Positions 36,801-48,253 of a stretch of DNA of 64,000 nucleotides are shown in pieces. Below the pieces are notes generated by a model. It was not told the DNA's origin and did not search any database. It saw only the letters and a list, made by a program, of their open reading frames with translations. The number at the start of each line of letters is the position of its first letter. The stretch's first letter is position 1. This DNA comes from Desarmillaria ectypa. Lineage: Eukaryota; Basidiomycota; Agaricomycetes; Agaricales; Physalacriaceae. The stretch covers positions 1 through 64,000 of the forward strand of contig JAUDYN010000014.1 of the NCBI GenBank assembly GCA_030407005.1, given 5' to 3'. Position numbers and translations under genes: made by a program.

Positions 36801-37223
36801 TGTTAGGTACTGACTTGGGCACGTGACTTGGGACAGTCAGCTGATCTCTCTGGGCCATTACGTGTTCGAATGATCACCCAAGATGAGAGATAGAAGCTAA
36901 GAGTCTTCGGTGTTGTGCAAACAAGAAGTATATGATGGTAATTTAAACAAGAGATAGAGTACAATGGTCTAGTTTACTCTGTTTATATAGTATTTCTACG
37001 GCGTTATATTTAAATGAAATGCTATGGTCCATGCACAAACAGTGTCGAAGTAGGATGATCCAGGAGGATCATAGAACCAATAGAGAGCGTCTGGGGTGAC
37101 AGATGGTGAGAATGAGGGTTGTAGCCGGCAAATAGCTGGATACGAGTCGGTTTCTTGACTAGATTAGATGGATGAGTCATTGATCTGACTCGGATAAGAT
37201 AAGATAACGGAAAAATCATAACA
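36801..37223 (-). repeat. 3' LTR of the minus-strand Gypsy element
   Basis: It is 423 bp, TGTTAGGTACTGAC...AAATCATAACA on the plus strand. It pairs with 40638-41060. Confidence 0.93.
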
Positions 37224-38322
37224 TTACCCCCTTGTTAAAGCAGTCATCCCAACTGCTAAGGCTCTTCCAAAGGGGTGTCAAACTGTGTTGCAATTTGACT
37301 GATCCAGTACTGATCAATCAGTTTCTTCCATATTTCTTCGTTTGGATTGATAATCCACTTGGTATATTCATCTTTTCTTTTGGCAAGGTAGGCTACATCG
37401 CCGTGTTCTGAGTATTCGTGGTCCAGTATCTTGTCTACTGCTTTGTCCTTGGTTGCAATTTTTGGAGTGTATATGGTGCAGTTTATGCTGGCCTGGTACT
37501 CTTGGATCGCTTCCAAGGCATTTGTCATTTTGTTCTCTCAGACCCATGAATTGTGCTCACAGGTCCATCCTTTCCATTTGACTAGGTAGTCTATGACTTC
37601 TCTGGATGGTTGTCCTCATTTGGATCGTACTTTTCTGGTGCATGAATCCAGGACTTCTTCGATTTCATATTCTTCTTGACTGTTGATGAGATCCAGAGGA
37701 GGAGGCGGTGGTAATTGTTGATTTGGAAATGAAGGTTCAATGTACAGGGTTAACAACTTCTCATTGAATCAGGGATGAATCTTCCAATGGGGCGGCAGTT
37801 TCAATTTATATGCTGCTGCTCCTGACTTTTCGACAATTTCAAATGGTCCCATTCTTTTGTCGTCAAGCTTTTTCTTTGGTCATGGAAGATGGAGGTTGGT
37901 GGTGTCAAGCCATACCCTGTCTCCAATTTGATACTCCCTTGGAGTCTGTTTCCTTTTGTCATATTGCACCTTCATTTGCACCACTGCTTTTTCCAATGCT
38001 TCATGAACTTCTTTATGAACCTTGGCCATAGTTTCCATAAAGTCAATAGCTGCGGGATTTGCGAAACTGGTTTTCTGGATTGACTCAGGAATGAGTCAGG
38101 GATTTTGTCCATATAAGATCATGAAAGGACTTTTGCCCGTAGCCGAGTGAACTTGGTTGTTATGGGTGAATTCGGCAAGGGGTAACCATGCCACCCAGTC
38201 TGTTTGACAGTGGTTGACAAAGATCTGGAGATACTTTTCAACTTCTTGATTCACCCTCTGTTTGTCCATCTGTTTGAGGGTGGTATGCTGTTGAAGCGTT
38301 CTGCTTGATGTCTAGCATCCGG
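37224..38322 (-). pseudogene. Gypsy integrase C-terminal half plus chromodomain and tail
   Basis: Minus-strand frames show QTDGQ-like KQMDKQRVNQEVEKYLQIF, WLPLAEFTHNNQVHSATGKSP, KYQIGDRVWL-type sequence, a chromodomain and the tail MTNALEAIQEYQASINCT (37528-37256). The tail is nearly identical to 109-378. There are several frame breaks, and the first half of integrase is absent because the 1459-bp repeat is adjacent. Confidence 0.85.
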
Positions 38323-39781
38323 TGATGTGCTTGGTAATGGCAAGTGACAAAAGAATTAGGGAATGGCAATGAACACCAATCACACTAAACATCTTACTAC
38401 TCTACACTTAATCACCAATATTGAATTCGGGCGGTTTTGAGTACGATGGAAGCACTCTGCAGACTTCAATAATCAAGTACAATTGTCTTTAAGACATTTT
38501 ATTCGTTACTACTGAGTTTATACAAAGTACTACTCATACTAGTGGGGTGGGTAAGACACAATTGGATAAGAGTGACTTGGTTTGAGCTACTGTGCTCATT
38601 CTGACTGAAACTGCTTCAGACTGGTGGTGCTCTTGGCCCTATACTGCTTCCTACAACTGATAAACACTTGACCAGTCACACTCTTGGCTGACTAGTGGCA
38701 CTCTTGGCCTAAGAATAAACTGATGGCACTCTTGGCCCTATACTGCTTCCTACAAGTGATAAACACTTGACTAGCTGCACTCTTGGCTAACTAGTGGTGC
38801 TCTTGGCCTAAGAATAAACTATAACTCCGAGAACTTTGCTTGAACTAACTTCAAAACACTCTGGACCTTTGCAGGACACAACAGTGACTCTAATGGACTT
38901 CAATTCAATGCAATTCTATGGGTGACTTAGCGACTATTAATCACTTCATCGAGGTTAAGCACAAAAGCCTTTAATTGGGGACACCAGTTACTACCAGTGA
39001 GGGCTCAACTGTGGGGATGGCTTGCCTGCTTTGCATGAGTGCCCATCCCACTACTTATATACTACTGAGGCAGAACTATAAATATCATCTGGGTATAGGG
39101 TATATTGGTAAGGATTTCTTGGCTAGTCACGAATAATGGTGAATAATCACACAATAGTCGGTCTAGTCTGTTTTCTTTTCAAATATTCGGTCTAGAGACT
39201 CCACAGTTGGTCTTTCTGCACCCTTGGCCCAACTACATGCCCTAGTAATGCGGTTATATGAATATCCGGATATTGGTACCTGTAACAGCTATCTGATCAT
39301 GATCGAGGGTGCAGTCCGGCTCCACTAGCATCGATCATAAGAGATCTATATCAAAATAGTCAGATCTGGGCTCAAGGTTAATCCATTCCTAATTTATTTC
39401 TAAGTCCTGTTTCAAGATTGCCATGTGACTAGTTATCCTGACTTAGGTGTTTATGCCCAGTCTGGGCTGCTAGTGACAGAACTTCATGAGATCTGTGTAC
39501 TCTGCTCCTGGTTTTGGTGTGCTAGTAGCATCCTTCATTTGCTAGTGGCTGTATTTCACTTAGTCCTGCTAGCATTCAAGTTACTAGTCTGGCTGGCTGG
39601 TAGATTTAACCCACTAATAGTGTTGCATCTAAGTCCTGGCTCTACCAGTTGCTTACTGCTTTTAACTATCAGCTCAAAGCCTCAGCTATAGTCCTCTATG
39701 TATCACTAGTATAGGATAGATGTGCAATAGTATTGTTACAAAATCGCAAAATCTAGGTGTGAATGTGTAGACGGCATATCA
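38323..39781 (+). repeat. 1459-bp repeat, full length, nested in the Gypsy element
   Basis: It begins TGATGTGC and ends GCATATCA; same length and, in reverse orientation, same sequence as 27272-28730. It interrupts the Gypsy element between the Gag end and integrase. Tandem ~99-bp subrepeats occur at about 38617-38815, and a TATATA-type box lies near 39055. Flanks CATCCGG and CTGGAAG give no clear target duplication. Confidence 0.85.
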
Positions 39782-40637
39782 CTGGAAGGGACTGAAAATT
39801 CTTCTGTTGACCTCGGAGAGGTCAGGCCAGATGAAGTCTTCCCCATGCAGGTTGAAGGGGTCATCGGTGGCATGGGGAGGGGCCGGGACTGGGGCATTGT
39901 CTCCGATGATGTCATCATCGGACTCGTCATCAGAGATTTCGATGATGGGGAGGGAGGAGAGAGAGATGGACTCTCCTTCCTCTGGCCACCTTTCACGGCC
40001 CCAGGGGCCGTTAGGGTGGTTTCGATCCATGCCGGGATTGTCGGGGTGTTGGGGTCTGGAGTATCCGGACCTTCTGCTGTTGTTGCTATCAGGCGATGGG
40101 GAATCTGATCTCCGCTGTGATATGTCCCGCACATATTCTTGGGCCACCGTACAGGCAGCTGTTGGTCACTCCAGTGCGATGGTGGGTCATTCCATCCACT
40201 AATGGAGGAGGACAGCTCTCGCATTGTGTATGCGAGCGGAGGAGGGACCGGCATTCGGGGTCTGAATTGTTGAGAGCCCTGGAGTTGGGGGCCTCGAGTC
40301 TGTACTCCCCTTAGAGGAGGAGGCAATGGTGAAATGGGCACGGGGATGGATGAGTGATACCGCCTCTCATTCTCCCAGTCTTGCAGGGGGTATCCCCCTG
40401 GGAATGACATGAGTGGGTGGCAGTGTGGGGCGGGGTGGTGGGTTCGGTTGTCGGGCCTGCCGTTGTCTGAGCAGTGCCCGGATTTCTTCCTCATAGATTA
40501 ATACGGCGAGGACCGTAAAAAATGACAATAGTATGGCACTGCCGATGGTGATACCGAGAGACACAGTTCAGGGTTCTTGGGTGTTTCTTTCTTCTCCAGG
40601 CATGAAGAAGCAAGGAAGGGGATAATCTCTTGTTTAA
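39782..40637 (-). pseudogene. Gypsy Gag-like N-terminal region with small hydrophobic ORF
   Basis: Minus-strand ORFs at 40564-40367 (MSLGITIGSAILLSFFTVLA, a clear transmembrane-like N-terminus), 40494-39736 (proline-rich, MRELSSSISGWNDPPSHW) and 40147-39779 (acidic, IEISDDESDDDI) overlap. The second matches the Gag start region of the older element (ISGWND versus TIGWNN near 34110). The open frames are longer than in the older copies, consistent with a younger insertion. The hydrophobic leader is unusual for Gag; it may be a chance ORF. Confidence 0.6.
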
Positions 40638-41060
40638 TGTTAGGTACTGACTTGGGCACATGACTTGGGACAGTCAGCTGATCTCTCTGGGCCGTTACAC
40701 ATTCAAACGATCACCCAAGATGAGAGATAGAAGCTAAGAGTCTTCGGTGTTGTGCAAATAAGAAGTATATGATGGTAATTTAAACAAGAGATAGAGTACA
40801 ATGGTCTAGTTTACTCTGTTTATATAGTATTTCTATGGCGTTATATTTAGATGAAACACTATGGTCCATGCACAAACGGTGTCGAAGTAGGATGATCCAG
40901 GAGGATCATAGAACCAATAGAGAGCATCTGGGGTGACAGATGGTGAGAATGAGGGTTGTAGCCAGTGAATAGCTGGATACGAGTTGGTTTCTTGACTAGA
41001 TTAGATGGATGAGTCATTGATCTGACTCAGATAAGATAAGATAACGGAAAAATCGTAACA
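40638..41060 (-). repeat. 5' LTR of the minus-strand Gypsy element
   Basis: It is 423 bp, TGTTAGGTACTGAC...AAATCGTAACA on the plus strand, followed by the GTGCC target duplication at 41061-41065. Confidence 0.93.
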
Positions 41061-41810
41061 GTGCCTAGGATTAGAACAGATCATTAATGAGGTCATCCTG
41101 AACTGTAGATGATGCAAAGCATTTGGCAGAATTCACCTTTATTCACTGCTAGAATCTATCACATGGTGGCATCCATTCAAGCTACTAGTTAGAGATTACC
41201 TATCTATACTGAAAGGGAAGAGTGGATCCATGAGATCAGCTTTTATCTAGACATGCACAGCCAGCAGGTTTTTGGCTTCAAATACAAAACTCATAGGTCA
41301 GCTAAAACCATGAAGGCTACACTTTATCTCCTCTTCACATTGTACTCACCATAAGATACATTTATGTCAGATAGTGGCCCTCCATTCAATAATGAGGAAA
41401 TTTATAAAATATGCACAACCTTTGGTTGCAAGCCACATGTTGTATCTGCCTATTCCCTATAGGTTAATGGACTTGTTGAAGGCTCCAACAAGATTCTTCT
41501 AGCTATACTTGCTCATCTGTGTACACCAGACTTAGGAGAGAAAGGTTGGGAGGAGATTAAGGACTGTGAAGACTTGCCTTATCACTGACTGGATTATTTT
41601 GACAGAGTAATTTACATACTGAATACATGCATACTCCAATGCCTAGATCATACCCCAAATGAACTCTTCTTTGCCACAATCATCAACTCAAAGCTATCTG
41701 AGTTAGCTGCCACAATTGTCACAGTACAAAAAGGAGTGCAGAATGAGGCTGGGAAGTGGGATGGTTGTACTACTGCCAGTGGATAGCACACAGGAAAAAG
41801 TGAACAAGTA
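41061..41810 (+). pseudogene. Gypsy integrase core remnant
   Basis: The plus strand reads, with frame changes and stops, PFKLLVRDYLSILKGK, YLDMHSQQVFGFKYKTH, FMSDSGPPFNNEE, GCKPHVVSAYS, VNGLVEGSNKILLAIL and LDYFDRVIYILNT. The D (YLD), D (SDSG) and E (VEGSNK) of the DDE core are in place, but the coding frame is destroyed. It belongs to the old CpG-poor layer, split from its left part by the element at 36801-41060. Confidence 0.85.
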
Positions 41811-41940
41811 TGGTATAGAAGCAGAAGAAGCAGATCTGATTGAAAGGGAGGATGATGAGGTTGTTGTTCTGGAGGAGGAGAGTGGAGATGGGCTTGCAGC
41901 AGGGGAAGGTGTATCAATTGGTGCTAGGGTTGCAGATAGG

Positions 41941-42739
41941 CACCGGGGCGTCGCCTTGCGGTAAGGGGGGCACATGGGAGCATAGATGCAAGGAGACGAA
42001 GGCGGATTCGGGCCGGTCACGTCACAGTTTAGGGCAGGTGGATAGAGGTTTTTCCGGTTATCGTAGCTAGCTTTCCTTCATTGATCCATTCCACCTCGGA
42101 CTCTGCTTGGGGTTCCAACGGAACAACCGTATACCATGCCGTACAAATGGTCATCAGGTGTGTTCAGCTTCGGTCCGTATTCCGTATAACGGTTACCAAC
42201 AACCTTACAATACGGCGACGGCGCGCAACCCTACTACGGCGCCGTAGAAGTCAATTATTTCATGGTGAAAACCTGTCAGCAAATACTCTCGGCCCGACCT
42301 GGGTTCTGATTCGGGGTAAAAAGAAGCTGAGGATCACTTGTTCATACGTCCGTATTATCAATATGACTATGACGCTCGTATCAGTTAATAATGTCGGCTT
42401 CTGTAGCCTCGGGATTACGAGCGCCAGAAGCCAAAGGATTCGCGTAACTGGCAAGCACTTCAATAACCGTCCTTGGCACAAAGCCACAAAGTCACTTCTT
42501 TCACGACGACCCCCCACCAGTGCAGAAACAAAAATCCCAATTGCGGTGCCAAGAAATGGCAGCCACAGTGGTCGAGTGCTCATTATCCTATCCTGCCCTA
42601 CTGATGCTTCTTTGGCATTACGTTTTTACTATGCGAACGGTTTTTTTTTTCCGGGCACGACCATGGTCGTCCGGGGTTTTGGCGGTCACAATACATACAT
42701 AAAGCCATCTTTCAGATTGTAGTGGTCCATTAGTTTCCC
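41941..42739 (+). other. Right border of the island and promoter region of the GMC gene
   Basis: At 41941-41965 the sequence switches abruptly from CpG-poor to CpG-rich host-like sequence. No coding gene is supported in this stretch; ORFs at 42081-42722 and 42260-42583 overlap on opposite strands without domains. Confidence 0.5.
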
Positions 42740-44994
42740 ATGGATACTATTTTCTTTACCCTCCTCATATTATGCTCAAGTGCGCTTGGTGCCATATACG
42801 ACAGGTTCGAAGATCTTCCTACTCGGAATTTCGACTTTATTATCGTCGGAGGTTAGTTCTTTTGCATCTGGTACTCATCCTCTGACTTGTAGCCTTGGAA
42901 TAAAGGTGGAACTGCGGGAAATGTTCTTGCAAACCGTTTGACAGAGAATGATAGCTTCTCTGTACTCGTACTTGAAGCCGGCGGATCGTCTGTCCTCCTC
43001 TATATGCTTGACTTTCGATGTTTACTCTTCTCTAGGACGGCTGATGTTCTCCTCTCCGAGGTTCCATTCTTTTGTACTCGTATAACTCCCGGAACCCCTT
43101 GGGACTGGAACTTTACTACAACTGAACAACCAGGATTGAATGGACGTTCTATTTCGTTTCCAAGAGGATTTGGGTTAGGAGGAAGTAGCGCAGTCAGTGC
43201 GTCCTTTTGATGGAGTTTCCTAGATCTTTCAATTGATGTATTCCCAGATTATATGTTCTATACGCGTGGTTCATCTCAAGATTATGACCGATATGCCCAG
43301 ATCAGTGGTGACCCTGGTTGGGGATGGGAGGCTTTGCAACCGTACATTCGAAAGGTTCATCCTTTAGTTTTTGTTGCCATCTCTGTTGATTTGACTTTGA
43401 TGCTATGATAGAATGAACGTGTTGTCCCCCCTACCGATCACCACAACACTACTGGTCAGTTCGATCCTGCAGTCCACGGCTTCGATGGCATCAACTCGGT
43501 GTCTCTCCCTGGAGTTCCGCGCGGTATAGATGGCCGCATCATTCAAACTACGTCGGAGCTTCCTGAAGATTTCCCATTCAATTTGGATTACAATTCCGGG
43601 TACCAGCTAGGAATTGGTGAGGATTTACGAGGGATCATCTGACTGACACGGTGATGTTAATCACCGATAGGATGGGCCCCATACACCATTGGGAATGGGA
43701 CTCGAAGTAGCTCGCAGACGTCCTATCTTGGGCCTGAGTATATCGGACGGCCAAATTTGCATGTCCTAACCCATGCCCACGTCACTAGAATCCTACAGTC
43801 AAATACCGAAAATACTGATGGCAGCCCAACGTTTGATGCTGTCGAGTTTACCCAAGATGCAGGAGGTGATGAGATCTTCGAAGTACTATGTTGACGGTTT
43901 TTAGTCTAACTTGACATCATCGCCTAGCAACTATACATACCCTGGCGCCAGTTCATCTCAAAGAAATCATTCTTTCTGCAGGATCCGTTGGCACCCCCCA
44001 CATTCTTCTTCACTCTGGCATCGGTGACAAAACCGAGCTGACAGCTCTGGGAATCGCTTCAAGCCACCATCTTCCCGACGTTGGGAAGAACTTGACAGAC
44101 CATACCTTATGGTCTGTCTCCTTCTTCGTTAACGACACGGATAGTACAGAGAACATCTACTCCAGAAATGCGACCTTTCAAGCAGAGGCCCTGGCGGAGT
44201 GGCAAGCGAATCGAACAGGATTTTTATCAGCGGGAATAGCGAATCAGGTCGGGTTCCTTCGTGTTCCTGAAGAAGCCGGTATATTGGACGGAGACCCGTG
44301 TGCAGGAAATCAGACCGCGCACTATGAGTTTATCTTCACGGTACGGGTAACATGCTTCAATCAAGTTAAAACAATGCTGATTTCTTTCTAGAAACGCACC
44401 TCCGCACAAGCTGCTCCTGCAATAAACTTATTTTCAATCGGGATCGTAGGCATATGCCCTCTATCGCGTACGTATGCTCATTACATCGCCTTTCCAACGC
44501 CGATAAATCAGTGGCAACAGGTGGGAATATCACTATTAACAGCACGAACCCTCTGGACGCGCCACTAATCAATCCCAACTATTTCTCGCATCCTCAAGAT
44601 CTTGCCATTATGCAATATGCTGCTGAGAGTGCGAAGAAGTTTGTTACCGCTGCAGTGTGGGACGGCCACATCATTGGCATCGCCACAAACACCACCGAAA
44701 ATGATATCCGGAGTAGGACTGGCAGCATATTCCATCCTGTAGGGACCGCAAGCATGTCGCCTGCTGATGCGAATTGGGGTGTAGTAAACCCGGATTTGAA
44801 GTTGAAGGGCGCGAAGGGGGTGAGAATTGTGGATGCCTCGATTTTGGTAAGCCAATCTTCCTATGTGTATTATGTTGTTACGAGCTCAGTACCTCTTCTC
44901 CTTCCAGCCACTCGTACCCGCGGCGCATACTCAGGTTCCGGTATATATTATCGCAGAGAGAGCAGCCGATTTAATCATAGATAATGTTTGTTAA
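42740..44994 (+). CDS. Secreted GMC oxidoreductase, aryl-alcohol-oxidase-like (587 aa), intact
   Basis: Ten exons: 42740-42851, 42906-42987, 43036-43196, 43248-43354, 43412-43616, 43671-43865, 43928-44340, 44392-44467, 44521-44846, 44908-44994; all phases agree. Signal peptide MDTIFFTLLILCSSALGA, FAD dinucleotide motif IIVGGGTAGNVLA (~33-45), GMC signature 1 region PRGFGLGGSSAV, substrate-side LSAGSVGTPHILLHSGIG (signature 2), HPVGTASMS with the catalytic His (~521) and PAAHTQVPVYIIAERAADLI with the second His (~566). The 45-residue spacing and ~590-aa length fit aryl-alcohol oxidases, which oxidise aromatic alcohols and release hydrogen peroxide for peroxidases. The segment at exon 8 is shorter than usual. 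Other secreted GMC alcohol oxidases cannot be excluded. It lies 0.8 kb right of the transposon island; its dead paralogue lies on the other side at 10151-12367. Confidence 0.93.
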
Positions 44995-45379
44995 GAGAAC
45001 CCAGTGAATATTTCAACAAACGAGATCTCTTTTTCGAACATAACAATACAACGTTGAACGGATACCTGGCTTTGAGGCAGTGACTCCATCCGCAGCGCCA
45101 TCAGTGAAAGGTCGTGGGATTGGGCGCTCCAGAGTGGCAACCATGTTGCCACTTTGATTGATGCGCTTGCTCTTCCTTATGGCCACTAATGATCGTCGAT
45201 GTTAGGTCAAGTATACCCTGGCGATTCTTCCTTTGATAATGGTGAAATTAGGTGCGTTATTCTTTACTATATAAAGCTTACAATTTGTATCTGACGTCTA
45301 CTTCTCTGAGTTATCTCAGAATGCAAGTCTATACTGTTCTTAATCTATGCCATTTAACAGATCGATATAAAACAAGAGT

Positions 45380-45600
45380 CTCTGAATAAGGCCTGGGAAA
45401 AGATCTTCGACCAATTCAGCACAAAGGAAAAACATTTTTCGAAGGAATTAGGACTACGTACGACTTGAGGGGGAGTGTTAGAGTTACAAGGACAACGACT
45501 AGTTTGAGTACCGGATGTAAACAAGGTCAATCATGGGACCGCTCGCATCTCAAGTGGTACTAAGCAGCTGGACACCTCCAAAAACATACCCAGCCATTGA
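45380..45600 (+). repeat. Remnant 3' end of a copia element (tail, purine tract, LTR start)
   Basis: HFSKELGLRTT followed by a stop, then TTGAGGGGGAGTGTTAGAG at about 45467-45486. This layout (RNase H tail, purine tract, TGTTAG LTR start) copies that at 5395-5412 with different LTR sequence. The LTR end cannot be placed; 45600-45969 shows nothing else. Confidence 0.55.
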
Positions 45601-45969
45601 ATATTGTTGGATCACCTGAGTTCTTAGTGATCTCGAGATCGATCGCTAAGACGCACCGTTTCCGTTTAGCATTGGGTTCTTCCTGGTGGTGGGAGGAGAG
45701 AAGGGAGAGGATCATGGGAGAACACCATAACAAAACCAGCGGGAAGAGAGAGAATAGAGTTGACTTTTTAAGGAAAACGCGTAAGACAAGTCAACCACTG
45801 ACCTTACCACGCTGGCCGTATCATGCCCTTCACCATCATAAAGTGGACAGCGCCATCGAAAAGCATAGAACATCAGTATCTTCATTGAAAGTTACATCCC
45901 CATACGTTATGCATTATTGCCAAACTGGCCAAAAGAAGAGCTAGCGGATCACCGGACCCATTACAATAA

Positions 45970-48063
45970 TTATTCTGCCTGTATCTTCGTGGCAGTCCAG
46001 AACGCGGCATGATACACATAGCCGAGCATTCCTTCGGAGTTGTTCGTGTACGTCGTGTCGATGGTGCTCTCGTTCTGCTCAGAACATCTGAGTAAAAACA
46101 AATGAATTCCAGTGCCGGCTGCTTACTCTGAGTTCGAATCCGATAGTATGCGCCAACGCTTTGACTTCTTCTAGATCAAGCTCGACTGACGGGTCATTTG
46201 TGCTGTTGTTCTCGAAATGCCACAACAGCGGTCCTACGGGTGGCGTCAGTGTGTGGTGCAAGTCGCAACGAGTCACCCCGCACCGAGGTTTATCCAAACG
46301 CCTCCTGGTGCTAGAATACGATGGATGATACGCAAGTAGTTTACAATATTTTTGGCCTAAAATATGTGAGCGTTCAGATTTGAGAATGAAAACATGTGAC
46401 TATTTTGAGGTAGGTAGAATGTGTCGAAAGTGTAGTCGACGGACAGAATTTTGATATGCAGCGATCACTCGGTGTTACCTTGCCAGGCAAGCCCGGCGCA
46501 TCTGCTGCAAGTTTTTGTTGTCCTCCAGATCATTTCGGGGCATTCCGATTGGTGTATAGCAACCGCTAGCCTAGTATACTGAAGTCACAAGAACGTACCG
46601 TATCAATAAAGAAACATGTCAGGATCGCGTTCCATAGTCCCGAATGTGGCTCTTCTCCATCGTTTTCATTGCCGTATATTTCTTCAAAGTCCCCTGCGAC
46701 GAGAGAGAAGTCAGAGCCCGGCGGAAGGTCCGATGGGAGCACGTCGGGTATCGATATGGCGCGCAACATCGTTGATCGGGAGCAGACGTTAGAGAAAGAG
46801 TGTACATATGGGTATATTGTGTACTTTTTGATCTCATCCGTTCTGTGTTATAGTTAGAGCAGGCCTGTTAACCTAAAACGGGAACGTGTACCTGTTGAGA
46901 ATGAAGAATGATGCCAGGAGCATATAGTGAGAGAATTCGTTGCCTTGACATGTGAAGCCTAGGAATGGTTGAGGCTGAGTGCTCAAGAGTATACAAATTC
47001 ACGGACCTAACTTGGCAACGTCATAAGCAAGTCGGCCCAACCCCGCGCCAGGAATAAGAACCCGCAGCTTCTTCCTGATGCAATGATAAGTATATGGCTT
47101 CCACCGATGCACGGCTCGTAAGCTTGCAGTAAAACGGAGATTCCAAGTTGACTCCTTCAGCAGCAGCGCCGTCTTAGAGTTTTTAGATATTTGCAAGGAG
47201 GTTGAAGGTTATCGGGGAGATGCATCTCACTCCATTCTTTCGCTGAATTTCCGTGCTTACTGGAAGCCTCGATAGCCTATATGAACCGCTCACCTTTCTT
47301 CGTCCGAGGAGCTAGCGAAATGCTTTAGCAGCGCATCCTTCATGGGGCTATAGCACGCCTCTCGTTCTTCTTTTCCCTGTGATACCAATGATTATCAACA
47401 GAAGCGCCGCAGAGCGAGCCGCAAACCTTACCTCTTCGCTCCAATCGCGCACAAACTGCTTGAGGGTACTCCTTAGCTTATCCATATCAAAATCCGATGG
47501 CTTATATTGTTTCGGCTTAGAACGGAAGCCATTGTGGGAGCCGTGTGAGCGTGAGTGTGAGTGTGAATGCGCATGCTCTGAACGTTAAGGTTCGTGAATT
47601 TGTGTTGACGGCATGGATTGAACCAGACAGACCTGTATAGTGTGGATGTGAATGGCCTACTGGTTCTGTGGATTCTACAGAACCGTCTTCATCATCCACA
47701 TCGTGCCCGAATATCTCTGAATTAGCGACGATCTGGTTGAGGAACGCGGCATTTGCCAAAATGGCATCGTCGACAAGGTTTAATTTTTCTTTGTATCCCA
47801 ACGAAGCGAGAAGGTCCTGGTCAGCCTTTGGAAGAGTAAAAAGATCTCTTCTACGTCTGTTATTTGCTGTTAGCTGGAATAGTGGTTACTATTGACAATG
47901 CTCTGTGAAGTAATGGATATACACACCGAATATTGAGTATACTTGTGAAATGTTGCTATGACATTGGTAAAATGGCGTCTTTCTATTCGCAAAATGCAGC
48001 AAATGTACATATTTCGAAAAATATAGGCATACCTTCTTCGACATCTGTAATATTTGGCGTCAT
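45970..48063 (-). CDS. N2227 family S-adenosylmethionine methyltransferase (carnosine N-methyltransferase-like)
   Basis: Start MTPNITDVEE at 48063; exon 1 is 48063-48033, exon 2 48-982 region (47982-47927), exon 3 from 47873. Joined text reads ERRHFTNVIATFHKYTQYS, LTANNRRRRDLFTLPKADQD, LASLGYKEKLNLVDDAI, then a His/Ser repeat (HSHSHSHSRSHNG), LRSTLKQFVRDWSEEGKEER, the SAM-binding motif LRVLIPGAGLGRLAYDVAKLG (near 47000-47060), IPDVLPSDLPPGSDFSLVAGDF, ILTCFFIDT and a C-terminus YVYHAAFWTATKIQAE (stop 45970-45972). This order is that of the N2227/CARNMT1 family, which methylates the histidine imidazole of carnosine-type dipeptides and related substrates. It sits head-to-head with isy1, 190 bp between start codons. 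Exon edges in the middle were not all resolved. Confidence 0.88.
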
Positions 48064-48253
48064 CCGTGTGGTAAGAGAGAAAGCTATATTTGGCAATCTT
48101 CCATCTAAAATATAGTATTGTCCATATATCTATAGGAAAATAGTCTTGCCGAGTACTGCCGATATTTTGAACTATCTCTCCGTGATGGTGACGTGACACC
48201 TTGAATTCACGCACCGTCACGCCCTTGTTCAGTGCCATCATCATTCAGCAAAA
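48064..48253. promoter_or_regulatory. Shared divergent promoter between the methyltransferase and isy1
   Basis: Only 190 bp separate the two start codons (48063 on minus, 48254 on plus). The stretch holds short AT-rich boxes and repeated GTGACG/CGTCAC motifs (about 48187-48192 and 48216-48220). Both genes must draw their promoters from this interval or from each other's first exon. Confidence 0.65.

Larger units (their letters stand above)
36801..41060 (-). mobile_element. Gypsy element, minus orientation, 423-bp LTRs, internally deleted
   Basis: LTRs at 40638-41060 (5') and 36801-37223 (3') have identical length, and the element is flanked by GTGCC at 36796-36800 and 41061-41065. Internal content read on the minus strand: a Gag-like region (39782-40564), then the 1459-bp repeat (39781-38323), then the C-terminal integrase and chromodomain (38322-37224). 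Protease, reverse transcriptase and RNase H are missing, so it is non-autonomous now. It still holds many CpGs, unlike its surroundings, so it is younger than the island it landed in. The purine tract AAGGGGGTAA adjoins the 3' LTR. Confidence 0.92.

Noticed and set aside
42081..42722. 213-aa plus-strand ORF before the GMC gene
   Set aside because: Overlaps an equally long minus-strand ORF, has no domain, and occupies the promoter region of the GMC gene.
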